NCBI RefSeq assembly: GCF_031458135.1
Contig: NZ_JAVDXW010000001.1
Coordinates: 4,650,001-4,714,000 of the forward strand
Source of the DNA: Haloactinomyces albus
Lineage (GTDB): Bacteria > Actinomycetota > Actinomycetes > Mycobacteriales > Pseudonocardiaceae
DNA: 64,000 nucleotides
Reading direction: 5' to 3'
Shown: positions 27,170 through 37,400 of the stretch, piece by piece
Layout: each line of letters starts with the position of its first letter
How positions within the stretch are numbered: the stretch's first letter is position 1
Position numbers and translations under genes: made by a program
The notes under the pieces: model-generated
Seen by the model: the letters and a program-made list of their open reading frames with translations, nothing else
Told to the model about the DNA's origin: nothing
Database searches by the model: none

Positions 27170-28438
27170 TTACCGCCCCGAAGCTCCGAAAAATCGCAGA
27201 ACCCGATCACGCGCCTTGCGCAGCGGTGACGTGCTGCCTCCGGAGGCGGTTTCGCTGTCGACGGCCCGCGCCGCAGGCCGTGACGACATGTCGGTGCCTG
27301 CGCCGGCGCGCGACCCCGGGGCACCTCCGGTGAACTGCATCGACCGGTAGGGCCAGTTTTTCGCCGTGTTCCACTGGCTGACCACCAGGTGCAGCTCTTC
27401 CAGACTCGAGCCGGGCACGATGTAGCCGCCGTAGAGCTGGGCGACATGCCCGCCTGCGTGGTCCTCGCCGCGCCACGAGGCACCGTGCAGGGCCGTGCCG
27501 CGCGTCGCCTCGTAGAGGTCCTCCGTGGGCGCCTGCAGGTTCAGCACATCGATGCGGTAGTTGCCCGCATCGAACAAGGCCAGCAACCACCGGTCGTCGA
27601 CGGGGCGCAGGCTCAGTTCGCCGTAGGCGCCGGTGAGCGCGATCGTCGGTGGATTGCCCCAGGCCCACGTGCCGTCGCGAAACCCCCATCCCTCCCACGC
27701 GTCGGGATCGGTGAGGCGGTCGGCGGGCACCCGCTGCAGAATCAGACCTCGGTTGCGCTGGAACCCGGTGGAGAAGACGTAGACGTAGCCGTCATCCCCT
27801 TCGGCCCAGGTCAGCATCTGGAACAGCCCTCCGATGTGGTCGCCGGGCCAGGTCGTTCCGGTGTGCGACCAGGTTTCGCCGTTGTCGGTCGAGCGGTGTA
27901 CCTCGGTCCAGTGCACGTTGCCGATCCCGGCGCACACCATCGCGTGCAGGTACATCTCCGCGCCGATCGTGATGACATCGGTCGGGATCACGGTGCTGAC
28001 CTGCCGCCCGTGGATCACCGAATCGTGGTGGTAGGGCAGTATCTGCTCCGCGTAGGCACCGGCACCGGCCGAGCCGGTCCATTCCAGACCCGCCCGGGCG
28101 GTCGCCGGGTCTCCGAAGAGCACGACCGGGGAGCGCCATCCGGGCCCGCCCACACCGGCCCGCTCGAAGGTGTCGCCGAACACCGCCACCAGCCGCCCGT
28201 CCGGCGCGGTCGCCATGGCCCCCAGATCGGTACCGCCGATGCCGAAATGATCCGTGTGCCCCGGCCCGGTCAGATCCTTCACCTTGCGCACCGCCGTCAC
28301 CCGTTCCCGCCTCGCGCCTGTGGCCACAGTGATCACATCGACCCGGTCCTGTATGGCAGCCGGGCTCGTGACCGACTGTAGGGCCCGCACGTTCCGCGAG
28401 GTGCGTCCCGACCGAGCCCTCGCCCGATCGGGTGTCAC
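27170..28438 (-). CDS. DUF4185 protein
   Basis: Up to 422 residues with a five-blade-propeller-like domain of DUF4185 type (GGTDLGAMATAPDGRLVAVFGDTF, EVHRSTDNGETWSHTG, LQRVPADRLTDPDAWEGW). Many relatives are secreted and thought to bind or cut polysaccharide, but no signal peptide is apparent here. The start is uncertain: GTG 28438 has no Shine-Dalgarno, and later GTG codons in the first 30 codons are possible. The C-terminal ~50 residues are low-complexity (Ser/Gly/Ala) and end in a basic segment. The 72 bases before the gene separate it from the MerR operon. Confidence 0.82.
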   Translation of the reverse strand: MTPDRARARSGRTSRNVRALQSVTSPAAIQDRVDVITVATGARRERVTAVRKVKDLTGPGHTDHFGIGGTDLGAMATAPDGRLVAVFGDTFERAGVGGPGWRSPVVLFGDPATARAGLEWTGSAGAGAYAEQILPYHHDSVIHGRQVSTVIPTDVITIGAEMYLHAMVCAGIGNVHWTEVHRSTDNGETWSHTGTTWPGDHIGGLFQMLTWAEGDDGYVYVFSTGFQRNRGLILQRVPADRLTDPDAWEGWGFRDGTWAWGNPPTIALTGAYGELSLRPVDDRWLLALFDAGNYRIDVLNLQAPTEDLYEATRGTALHGASWRGEDHAGGHVAQLYGGYIVPGSSLEELHLVVSQWNTAKNWPYRSMQFTGGAPGSRAGAGTDMSSRPAARAVDSETASGGSTSPLRKARDRVLRFFGASGR

Positions 28439-28510
28439 CGATGCGACCGCCGCACGCCGATCGGCGCAGCCCGGAGCGATTGGCTATCACGTCGTCCAGG
28501 AACGAAAGGT

Positions 28511-28942
28511 TCACTCGGCGAGGGACAGTGGGCACTCCGGACTGGAGGCGCATGCGGCGACATCGTCGCAGCCGGCCTCCAGCGCGTCGGCCAGTGTGGC
28601 CCGGATGGTGTGCAGGTCGGCGATGCGGGAGTCGATCTCGGCCAGTTTCGCCGTCGCGCGCTGCCGCAGGCCGGGCTCGGATCGCCCGGTGTTGCGGAGC
28701 CGCTCCGCCTTCAGCAGGTCGGCGACCTCGTCGAGGGTGAACCCGAGCCGCTGTGCGGCCTTGATCAGGAGCAGTGTGGTCACCGCTTCCGGCGGGTACA
28801 GCCGATGCCCGCCGAGGCTGCGGGGCGGTTCGGCCAGCAGCCCACGTCGCTCGTAGTAACGCACGGTTTGCAGGTTGACTCCGGCGGCCTCGGCGAGTTG
28901 CCCACTGCGCAGGGGTGAACCCGGCAATGCCGATTCGGTCAT
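28511..28942 (-). CDS. MerR-family metal-responsive regulator
   Basis: A 143-residue regulator: HTH of MerR type (QLAEAAGVNLQTVRYYERRGLL), a dimerisation helix, and a Cys-containing C-terminus (GCDDVAACASSPECPL) with three cysteines placed like those of thiol-metal sensors. Its ATG overlaps the stop of the upstream Cys-rich gene (TGATG). It is the last gene of a three-gene operon whose promoter carries a perfect dyad in the long spacer that MerR proteins bind. Hg or a similar soft metal is the likeliest signal; this is inferred from the cysteines. Confidence 0.92.
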   Translation of the reverse strand: MTESALPGSPLRSGQLAEAAGVNLQTVRYYERRGLLAEPPRSLGGHRLYPPEAVTTLLLIKAAQRLGFTLDEVADLLKAERLRNTGRSEPGLRQRATAKLAEIDSRIADLHTIRATLADALEAGCDDVAACASSPECPLSLAE

Positions 28943-29466
28943 CAGCTCTCCTCGGTGAGCACGGTTGCCCGCTCGGCCATGGCGTCCAGCACCACCGTGT
29001 GCGAGGCGGGCACCGACACATCCACCAGCAGCGTACCGGCGCCGCCCCGCGTGAACGCGAACGTGAAAAACGAGCAGCAGGCCTTCTCCCGCTCGGCGAG
29101 ATTCCGGGCCCGGGTTTCCTCGGTCGCGTCCAGCACCAGCCGCACCCGTGTCTCCGCGGGGCGCGACCAGTCCCGACCGGCGGCGTGCAGCAGCGCGTCG
29201 AACTCGGCCTCCCGCCCCGGCCGCTGGTCCAACGGCAGCAGGCACTCCGCGTGGATCTCGGCGATCGAGCGGGCCTGCGTCGCATCGGTGTCCGGGCTGT
29301 CCGGCGTGGTGCAGGAACACTCTCCGTCCTGTACGCACGCCGGGTCACATTTCGAGGTGGGACTCACCGAATGCTCGGCGGCGACGGGTCGGATCATTCC
29401 CTGCATCGTCGGTGCACAGCACGGGCACCCGGTATCAACGGTTCCGGGGATTTCCTGTTCCGGCAT
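28942..29466 (-). CDS. Cys-rich protein of the MerR-controlled operon
   Basis: A 174-residue protein. The N-terminal ~55 residues hold many cysteines (GCPCCAPTMQGM, CDPACVQDGECSC) that could bind metal. The rest is an alpha/beta domain with EKACCSFFTF, a CC-x-FF motif seen in small proteins coded beside metal-responsive MerR genes. I do not know a proven function. It starts 5 bases after the stop of the membrane-protein gene and overlaps the regulator gene. A metal-binding or chaperone role is inferred. Confidence 0.8.
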   Translation of the reverse strand: MPEQEIPGTVDTGCPCCAPTMQGMIRPVAAEHSVSPTSKCDPACVQDGECSCTTPDSPDTDATQARSIAEIHAECLLPLDQRPGREAEFDALLHAAGRDWSRPAETRVRLVLDATEETRARNLAEREKACCSFFTFAFTRGGAGTLLVDVSVPASHTVVLDAMAERATVLTEES

Positions 29467-29471
29467 CGTGA

Positions 29472-29975
29472 TCACACTCCTGTCGCAGGTTCCCGCCGAG
29501 TCGACGGTTTTCCGGGGACACGGTCGAGCAGTAGTCCCAGTACGAGGCCATAAACGAGATGTGGCGCCAACGTGGCCACGGCCACGGCGGGAGTCACGGC
29601 GGTTCCGAATAGTCCCCATCCCAGGTAGGGCAGCCATACCAGCCCCATCACCGCCCATAGCACCGCCGCGTAAGCGAGTGCGCGCCACACCGTGACACGC
29701 CGCAGCAGCCCGGCAAGCACCACGCCCGCCGCAGCCCCGTAGGCGAGATGCGCGGCCACGGCCAGTACGGCAAGCACCGGCTGCGGAAGCTCTCCCAACG
29801 TGTGGGTGACCAGCGCCGCAGGTATCGGTTCCGGTATCGGAGCCGCACCTGTTACCACACCGATCAGCATGACCGCACTCATGGCCACTGTCGCCACCAC
29901 ACCCCGGGCGGCACCCGCAGCCATCCGCACTGCTCCGGTGCTCACCGAGCTGCTCGGGTTCTCCTTGTCGATCAT
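29472..29975 (-). CDS. Four-helix membrane protein, first gene of the MerR operon
   Basis: A 167-residue protein with four hydrophobic helices (VVATVAMSAVMLIGVV, LAVLAVAAHLAYGAAAGVVL, LAYAAVLWAVMGLVW, VAVATLAPHLVYGLVLGLLL) and short polar ends. ATG 29975 lies right where transcription should begin, so the mRNA is probably leaderless. Family unknown to me; it resembles uncharacterised actinobacterial membrane proteins. Its place in a Cys-rich, MerR-run operon suggests metal transport, without residue-level support. Confidence 0.82.
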   Translation of the reverse strand: MIDKENPSSSVSTGAVRMAAGAARGVVATVAMSAVMLIGVVTGAAPIPEPIPAALVTHTLGELPQPVLAVLAVAAHLAYGAAAGVVLAGLLRRVTVWRALAYAAVLWAVMGLVWLPYLGWGLFGTAVTPAVAVATLAPHLVYGLVLGLLLDRVPGKPSTRREPATGV

Positions 29976-29981
29976 GTCGGG

Positions 29982-30013
29982 ACCGTAAGCCTGTACCCGG
30001 GTACAGGATGCAA
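29982..30013 (-). promoter_or_regulatory. MerR-type promoter with perfect 18-bp dyad
   Basis: Read on the minus strand: TTGCAT (30013-30008), then the perfect palindrome CCTGTACCCGGGTACAGG (30007-29990), then TTACGG/TACGGT near 29988-29982. The spacer is 19-20 bases, too long for unaided polymerase and characteristic of promoters that MerR proteins twist into use. Confidence 0.8.
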
Positions 30014-30123
30014 CCCACAACGAGCGATGTTTGATCTTTTCGTGCAGGCCAGGCACGACGGGACTGATCAGGCCATCGTTAGCCGGGTGGTGTTCGGGTG
30101 AGCCGTGTCGGCATGGCTCTCTT

Positions 30124-30193
30124 GTTGACACCAACCAGCAAGCATTTTATGTGAACTTTGTCAACGCACACTTGGTGTGTTACTGTTGTCGAT
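30124..30193 (+). promoter_or_regulatory. Second copy of the type I locus promoter/operator
   Basis: GTTGACA (30124-30130) and TGTCAAC (30159-30165) are inverted repeats. TTGTCA (30158-30163) and TACTGT (30181-30186) are spaced by 17 bases, and a GTG-ACC-GAG start follows 7 bases later, as at 8378. Similarity to 8305-8400 extends well beyond the boxes. Confidence 0.6.
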
Positions 30194-30345
30194 GTGACCG
30201 AGAGCGAGGAAGCATCGGTGGGTACGGGACGGAGTTGAACGCCGACACCCTGTCCGAGGTCATCAAACTCCTGCTGTGCCGGATGAAGACCTTCGCCGCC
30301 GACCGGACATCCGATCTCTCGACGACCACTGACACGCCCACGTAA
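30194..30345 (+). pseudogene. Remnant sharing the start of the degenerate methylase gene
   Basis: Starts VTESEEASVGTG, closely matching VTEHQGASTGSG at 8378, then hits TGA after 14 codons. A one-base shift opens a frame reading LNADTLSEVIKLLL and ending at TAA 30343-30345. It looks like a gene of the same family cut down by deletion and frameshift. The tail cannot be assigned. Confidence 0.5.
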
Positions 30346-30429
30346 CTTCTCGCTTCCTCGCGTCGTCGCGAGTACGCAATCATCGAAAAAGGACTTCTAC
30401 CGGGAAGAAGGAATCCATTTTCTTCTCGG

Positions 30430-30594
30430 GTGACTCGACCTGTCTCCAGAACGACACTGCGTCCTTCCCGACGATGTGCTTTCGTGCTCGTAGCCGGTGA
30501 CAAGGCCGGTATCTGGAGAGGTTGGTACGAGACCAACATTCGTTTGGCCGAGAAACGCTTCGCAGAGCATCCGGCAGCACTGGGGGAGGGCTGA
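30430..30594 (+). pseudogene. HigB/Gp49-like toxin, C-terminal remnant
   Basis: The frame RRCAFVLVAGDKAGIWRGWY, then ETNIRLAEKRFAEH, matches the end of the RelE/HigB-like Gp49 toxin family (AGDK-x3-W-x2-WY). The N-terminal ~60 residues expected of the family are missing, and the FDP strand before RR seems deleted (TLRP directly followed by SRR). No good start is present. It stops 3 bases before the antitoxin-like ATG. Confidence 0.6.
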
Positions 30595-30597
30595 ACA

Positions 30598-30961
30598 ATG
30601 AGCCGTTCCTGGAAGGACATCAAGAAGGTCAAAGAAGCCCGGGACCGAACTCGCGGACGAGATCTCGATGCGGCCTCGCGCCTCCGCTCGCAACCTCGCC
30701 CAGGCTTACACCCTGGGCGGTCGACTGGCTCAGTTGCGGGAAGAGGCCGGTCTGACCCAAAGCGAGATCGCAGCGCGGATGCACATCAGTCAACCGCGGG
30801 TGAGCAAGCTCGAGCAAGGTGACCTCGCCCAAGCCGAAGTCGGCACGATTCAGCGTTATGTTGCCGCACTGGGAGGCCGGTTGAAGCTCGTGGCCGACTT
30901 CGACGATCACGACGTTACTGTTTCCACCAGTCAAGTGGACCGCACCGAAGCTTGCTTCTGA
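30598..30961 (+). pseudogene. XRE/HigA-like antitoxin, frameshifted
   Basis: The ATG at 30598 opens MSRSWKDIKKVKEARDRTRG, the usual N-terminus of actinobacterial HigA-like antitoxins. Around 30670-30700 the reading frame shifts by +1; the second frame, open to TGA 30959-30961, carries the HTH (GLTQSEIAARMHISQPRVSK) and the C-terminal VAALGGRLKLVADF. Together they make one ~120-residue antitoxin. ATG 30668 in the second frame could still give a 97-residue HTH protein, so partial function is possible. Confidence 0.65.
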
Positions 30962-31414
30962 CTCCGGCGAACTGCCCAGCGACGAGGGATATTCCCGGCT
31001 CCGGTGCGAAGAACCACTGTCCGTTGTCGAGATAGCGCACTGGACGCAGACCGATCGAGGCGCCGACCGAAGCAGCGTGGACGGTTCCCGAGCGGTGATC
31101 GCGTTCCTCTCGACACCTGTGTCCTGCTCAAGCTCAAGGCTCCGCACACATCGGCATGTGGCGCGGAGCACGAATCGCGATCGCCACCGTCCCGCCATCC
31201 GGAAACCGTGTCGGGAGCCTCACAAAACCGCTGCACAGAGTCGCAACGAATCCATAAACCCCCATTACAGCGCGGGCAGCGGTCACGATACTCGGAAGCG
31301 ACCGCTTTCCGTCGTCGCCCAGGCCGACTGACTGCCGGGCATGACGTCGTGTCCCGTTGTCTGTGCAGGGGTGCGGGTACTGCTGTGCCCGTGCCCTTCC
31401 CCGCAGGAGGTTCG
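30962..31414. other. Gene-free stretch before the DUF4011 helicase
   Basis: 453 bases. The helicase frame stays open far upstream (to 31004) but its codon pattern there is unlike coding sequence, and the AGGAGG at 31405-31410 marks the true start. Locally AT-richer sequence near 31240-31280 probably holds the promoter; no definite boxes can be named. Minus-strand frames here look spurious. Confidence 0.5.
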
Positions 31415-34400
31415 ATGAATGACGCGCCCTTCGCCGAGGCCGAGCACTCGGACGATCGACTGCGCCTGGCGTTGCAGTACCCGCCCGCGCTCAACTACGC
31501 CCTGGTGCACAACCGGGTGCCGATCGTCCGGCGTGTCGTGGTGGACAACCTCACCGGCGGCGAACTGCGCGACCTCGACGTCACGATGGAGCTGGTCGGC
31601 CCGAACGGGCGACTCGCCGGACCGTGGCAGCGCCGGGTGACCTCCATCGCCGCGGGCTCCCACGTCAGTTGGGACACCTTCGCCGACTTCGAGCCGGACC
31701 CTGCCGCGCTGGCCCACACCGACGAGGCGTTTCCCGCGCACTATGCCGTCACGGTGCACTCGGCCGGGGAGCGGAGCACGGAACTGACGGCACCGTGTGA
31801 GGTGCTGGCGCACAACGAGTGGTTCAACTCGCCCGCGCTCTACGACTCGATCGCCGCGTTCGTGCAACCGAGCACCACCGCTGTCTCCCGCATCCTGCGG
31901 AGTGCGGCGACTCTGATCGAGGAGAAGACGGGAGCCGGCGCCCTCGAGGGGTACCAGTCCGGTCCGGAGCGCGCGAGCCTGATCGCCGGCGCGATCTACG
32001 AGGCACTGCGCGGCGAGTCGATCACCTACGTCGGCATGCCCGCCTCCTTCGAGGACACCGGCCAGAAGGTGCGCACCACGGCGGGCGTGCTCGCCGACCG
32101 GCTGGGCAACTGCATCGACCTGTCGGTCACCTACGCGGCGTGCCTGGAAGCGGCGGGACTGCACTCGCTGATCGTCATCACCGAAGGCCACGCGTTCGCG
32201 GGTTTCTTCCGGCAGCCGAGCCAACTGCCGGAGACGGTCTCGCTGGAGGCGAATCACATCGTCAACCTCGTCGAGTCCGGCACCGTGGCGCCCGTCGAGC
32301 TCACCAGCACCGGCCCCGGAACGGAGTCGATGACCTTCACGCAGGCCGTGACGGCGGGCCTCGGGCAGGTGCGCTCACCGCACCGGGACCTGCGGGGTGC
32401 CATCGACATCCATCTCGCGCACCGTTCAGGGATCAGGCCGTTGCCCTCGGGAGACCGTCTCCCCGAGGAGGCGCAGGACGAGGAAACCGTGGTGCTCGAA
32501 CCCGCTGCGGGGCCGGCGATCGCACTGCCGGACGAGTTCGTCACCACCGAGGCATCGACCGGCGAGGACGACGGCCCGCGTGACCCCCTCCCGGAGGCGC
32601 CACCCCGTATCGAGCAGTGGCGGCGCCGCCTCCTCGACCTGAGCCTGCGCAACCCGCTGTTGAAGCTTCCCGCCAGGGGCAAGGGGCTGGACCTGCACGT
32701 GCCCGAGGGTGCGCTGGCATCGCTGGACGATCTCGTGCACCGGCACGAATCGATCACCGTTCTCCCGCAGGACCGGATCAGCGGCGTGCACGAGCTCGCG
32801 GGGATCCGCCGCGCCCAGGACCTCGACGACACGGTGCTCGCCGACCGGCTCACCGCGGACCACGCCGTGTACGGGCACGTCTCCGAGGAGCACTACGTCA
32901 GGCGCATGCGCGCGCTGCAGCGCGACGCCAGGACGATGGTGCAGGAAACGGGCAGCAACTACCTGTACCTGACGCTGGGCGCTCTCGTGCACCGGGACAA
33001 GAGCGGCGAGGCGCGGGCCCCGCTGTTCCTCCTTCCCGTCCGCATCGAAGGCGGTACCGGAAACAAGCCGTATGCGATCGTCATCGACGGCGACGAACTC
33101 GCGGCACCGAACTACAGCCTCATCGAATGGCTGCGCGTCAAGCACTCGCTGCGGATCCCGGAGCTGGAAAGCCCCGCGACCGACGACTCCGGCATCGACA
33201 TCCCCCACACCCTGGCGATGATCTCGCGCCGCCTGGTCGACAACGACCTGCACCACCGGGTGGACTCCACCGCGAGCCTGCGGCTGCTGCAGTTCTCGAC
33301 GGCCCAGATGCAGCGTGACCTCACCGGCAACTGGCGCACGATGATGGACAATCCCGTCGTCCGGCACCTGGTCGAAACCCCGGGAAGCCCGTTCCGGGAC
33401 CCGCAGGCAGACGGCGACGTCACGGTCGACGAATCGGCGCTGCACCTGCCCATTCCGGCGGACGGTTCGCAGATGAAAGCCGTCGCGATGGCCGAGCAAG
33501 GGCGCTCGTTCGTCCTGGAGGGACCGCCGGGAACGGGCAAGTCGCAGACCATCACCAACCTCATCGCCCACACGATCGCCGCAGGCAGGAAAGTCCTGTT
33601 CGTGGCCGAGAAGCAGGCCGCACTCGACGTGGTCAAGCGCCGCCTCACCGATATCGGGTTCGACCGGTTCTGCCTCGACCTGCACGGCAGGAAGCAGTCG
33701 CTGCCCACCATCAAACAGCAGCTCAAGGACGCGCTGCGGCACGAGGCGGACAGCGACACCCACACGTTCACCGCAGCCGAGACGGCCTTCCGCAAGCGTC
33801 TGGAAACCCTGCGACGCCACCCGCAGCACGTGCACGAGCGCAACGTGGCGGGATATTCGGTGTGGTCGGCCCACGAAGCCGTGCTGGCACTCGGACACGG
33901 CCCGGTGGCCGATCTCCCGCGCTCGTTCCTCGCGCTGCCCGAGCAGCAGCGCCTCGCCGTCGAGCACGTCGCCCGGGAACTGCCGACCGTGCTGGGCTCG
34001 GCGCGGACCCGCCCCGAGCATCCGTGGCGGATCAGCGGCCTGCGCTCGGTCGATCCGGCGGCGGCCGAGGCCTTCCGGTCCGCAGCGACCGAGCTGGAGC
34101 AGGCACGTGCGGCGCTGCACCGACTTCCCGAGCCACTGCGCACCGCTGTCGGCGAACTGGCCGGTCCGGGAGCACTCGCCGCCACCCTCGGAGCCGCCCG
34201 CCTCGCCGCGGGCGGCTACCCGACGGACGCCGCGAACACCGAACCCACGCTGCGGCCCGGCTGGGACGCGGGCTTCGACGCGGCGCACCAGGCACTGCGC
34301 CGGTTCCACGACGAGCATCAGCACGTGCTGCGCGTGTTCGCCCCCGACCTGTTCGAGCATCCCGAACTCGACACCTGGCAGGCCGAGGCCGAGGCGGCAC

Positions 34401-37400
34401 AGCGCACGATGTGGCGCAAGAAGAAGAAACGCCGGGACGTGCTCGAGCGGGTGCGCCCGCACATCGCCGACGCCGACGAGGTCACCGAGGACACCGTCTG
34501 CGACCTGCTCACCGCCGCGAAAACCGCCCGGTCGGCGGCGGGCGAAGTCATGCAGCACGTGCTCGAACTCGGCGGGCTCCGGCTCGCACCGGGATGGCGG
34601 CCGACCCACCCCCAGGCGCTGCAGGCATTGGAAGCCGCCCGCGGCCACGCGGTCACCTGGCGGCAGGTGCGCCTGCACCATCCGAACCTGGCCACCCTCT
34701 ACTCCCGGTTCGCAGGGCAGTTGCCGTGTGCCGAGCTCGAGCTGATCGCGCAGTCCTGGCGGCACTGGCTGGGGATGCTCGCCACGAGAGAGACCGAGTT
34801 CGCGCGGTGGAGGCGAGGACAGGACTGGACGGCAGCCTGGGACCGTGACGGCGCGGCGTGGGCCGACGAGCTGCACGCCTCCGGATTGTTGCCGCTGGAC
34901 CGCTGGAGCGCGGTGCTGACCAGGGCCGACACGCTCGAGGCCGCCGGACTGTCCGCGTTCGTCCGGCAGCTTCTGGACGGCGAGATCCTCGCCCGCGACG
35001 CCGACGAAGCATTCCAGCGCGGACAGGCCACCACCGCCCTCGACGAGCGACTGTCCCATGCGGACCTGCATTTCTTCGACGGGGCCGCACACACGCACGA
35101 AGTACAGGAATACCTCGACGCGGGCGCGCGGTTGCGCCGGATCACACCGGAGAAGCTGGCAAGCGACGTGCTCCGGAACCGGCCGCCGGTGAGCACCGAC
35201 ACGTCGAGCCGCGACGGTGAGCTCGTGCGGCAGCTGGAGCGGAAGCGCAGCGGCCTGTCGTTCCGGGACATGCTGGCCCGCTACCCCGACACCATCACCG
35301 GGCTGACGCCCTGCTTCTTGATGAGCCCGGCGTCGGTGGCCAACTTCCTCGATCAGGACGCCGTGCAGTTCGATCTCGTCGTCTTCGACGAGGCCTCGCA
35401 GATCCGGGTGGCCGAGGCGGTCGGGGCGATGGGCCGGGCACGCTCGGTCGTGGTGGTGGGGGACTCCAAGCAGATGCCTCCGACCAGCATGATGGAAACC
35501 GGTCACGGGGACGACGACACCGGCGATGACGAGGCTGATGCCGTTGCCGAGGACATGGACAGCATTCTCACCGAGTGCGTCGAATCCGGGCTCCCGCAGG
35601 TGTGGCTGACCTGGCATTACCGCAGTTCCGACGAGACGCTGATCTCGTTTTCCAACGCGTACTACTACGAGGGGCAACTGGCGAGCCTGCCCTCGCCCGG
35701 AAGCGGGCCGCACAACGGGGTGTCGGCACGCCGCGTGGCGGGAGTGTACGACCGGGGAAACCGGGCGAGCCGCACCAATGACATCGAAGCCACCGAGATC
35801 ATCACCGAGATTTCCCGGATGCTGGCCGATCCGGCCACGCAGGACCGCTCGATCGGCGTGGTGACGTTCAACATTCAGCAGCGTGACCTGCTGCTGAACC
35901 TGCTCGAAAGCAGTGACGACCCGCGCATCCAGACCGCGCTCGCCCGCGAGGACGGCGAGGCGCTGTTCGTCAAGAACCTGGAGAACGTGCAGGGTGACGA
36001 ACGCGACGTGGTGCTGTTCTCCCTGGCGTTTTCCGTCGACCCGGGAACCGGCAGACTGCCCCTGAACTTCGGGCCACTCACCAAGGTGGGCGGGGAGCGG
36101 CGGCTCAACGTCGCGATCACGCGGGCACGCAGCCAGGTCCTCCTGTTCAGCTCCTTCGACCCCGCCGATATCGATCTCAACCGCACGAACTCCGTGGGGC
36201 TGCGGCACTTGCGTGCCTATCTGGACATGGCCGTCAACGGAACCGAGCGCATCGGAGAGCTCAGCGCTCAGCGGCAGCGCCGGGACGATCAGATCCTCAC
36301 CGACATCGCGGCGGCGCTGCGTGAGCGGGGTTACGAGGTGGCGACGCGGTACGGGCTGTCGCACTTCACCGTGGATCTCGCTGTGTGCGTACCCGGTAGC
36401 CGGCGCAGGCAGGTGGCGATCCTGCTCGACGGCCCCGAATGGGCACAACGACCCACGGTGGCCGACCGGGATGCCGCGCCGCGACTGCTCGAGTCGATCA
36501 TGGGCTGGCCGGGAGTCGTGCGGCTCTGGCTGCCCGCCTGGATCAGCGACCGTGCGGCGGTGCTGGAGGCAATCGACGAGGCGATGGACCGGGCGACTGC
36601 TTCCGAGGAACCGGAAGCAGCGTTCGACACCGGGGATTTGGAGCTCGGGGAGCCGGGCTCCCGGGATCCGGATGCCGGAGAGCGGGCATCCGAGGAATCG
36701 GATGCCGGGGGAGCGAAGCTCTCGGGAACACTCACCAACCCCGAGCCGTCGGAGGAGTGGCAGCAGGACTCCGGTGCGGGATCTCCGGCAGCCGGTGCAG
36801 TGGGGGAGGATTTCCCGGACTTCCCGCCGGAGGACGGGATCGAGTCCGGTGATGTTGGCGAGGTCGACGACGTCACCGAGGTGCGCGACGGCCCCACTCC
36901 CGTGCGAGCAGCTCCGGCACCGCCTGTCGAGGCGCCACGAGCACAGGAACCACAGGTGGAAGTGCTGCCCGACGAGACAGCAGTTCCGGGACCCGGAGAT
37001 CCCTTTGCCGCATACGAACCCGGTCTCATCGGCTCCAAGGAGGATCTCAACGACCTCGACCGGGACCCGCGAGTGCGGCGACTGGTCCGGCAGTTGCTCG
37101 AGGAGGTCACGAACGCGGAAGGACCCGTGGAGGAATGGCGGCTGGCACGGCTGGTGCTGGAGTGCTTCGGCTTCCAGCGGGCCAGGAGCCCGCGGGTCGA
37201 GGCGGTGCTGCAGCGCCTGCCGGTGCACCTCACCCGCCGCGAGTCCGAGCTCGGCACGTACGTGTGGCCGGAGCACCTGAATCCGGAGACCTGGCGGGGT
37301 TTCCGGAAGTCCCGCCAGCTTCCCGGCGACCGCTCCCTCGAGGAGATCTGCCCGGAGGAGATCGTCAATGCCATGTGCCACGCTCTCTCGGAGCGGCGGA

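Noticed and set aside
31004-31414. 137-codon N-terminal extension of the DUF4011 protein
   Set aside because: The segment has non-coding codon use and the AGGAGG at 31405 sits just before ATG 31415.
36600-37000. Repeat-like GGATCCGGATGCCGG words, considered as a DNA repeat array
   Set aside because: They encode the acidic linker of the DUF4011 protein and keep frame, so protein low complexity explains them.
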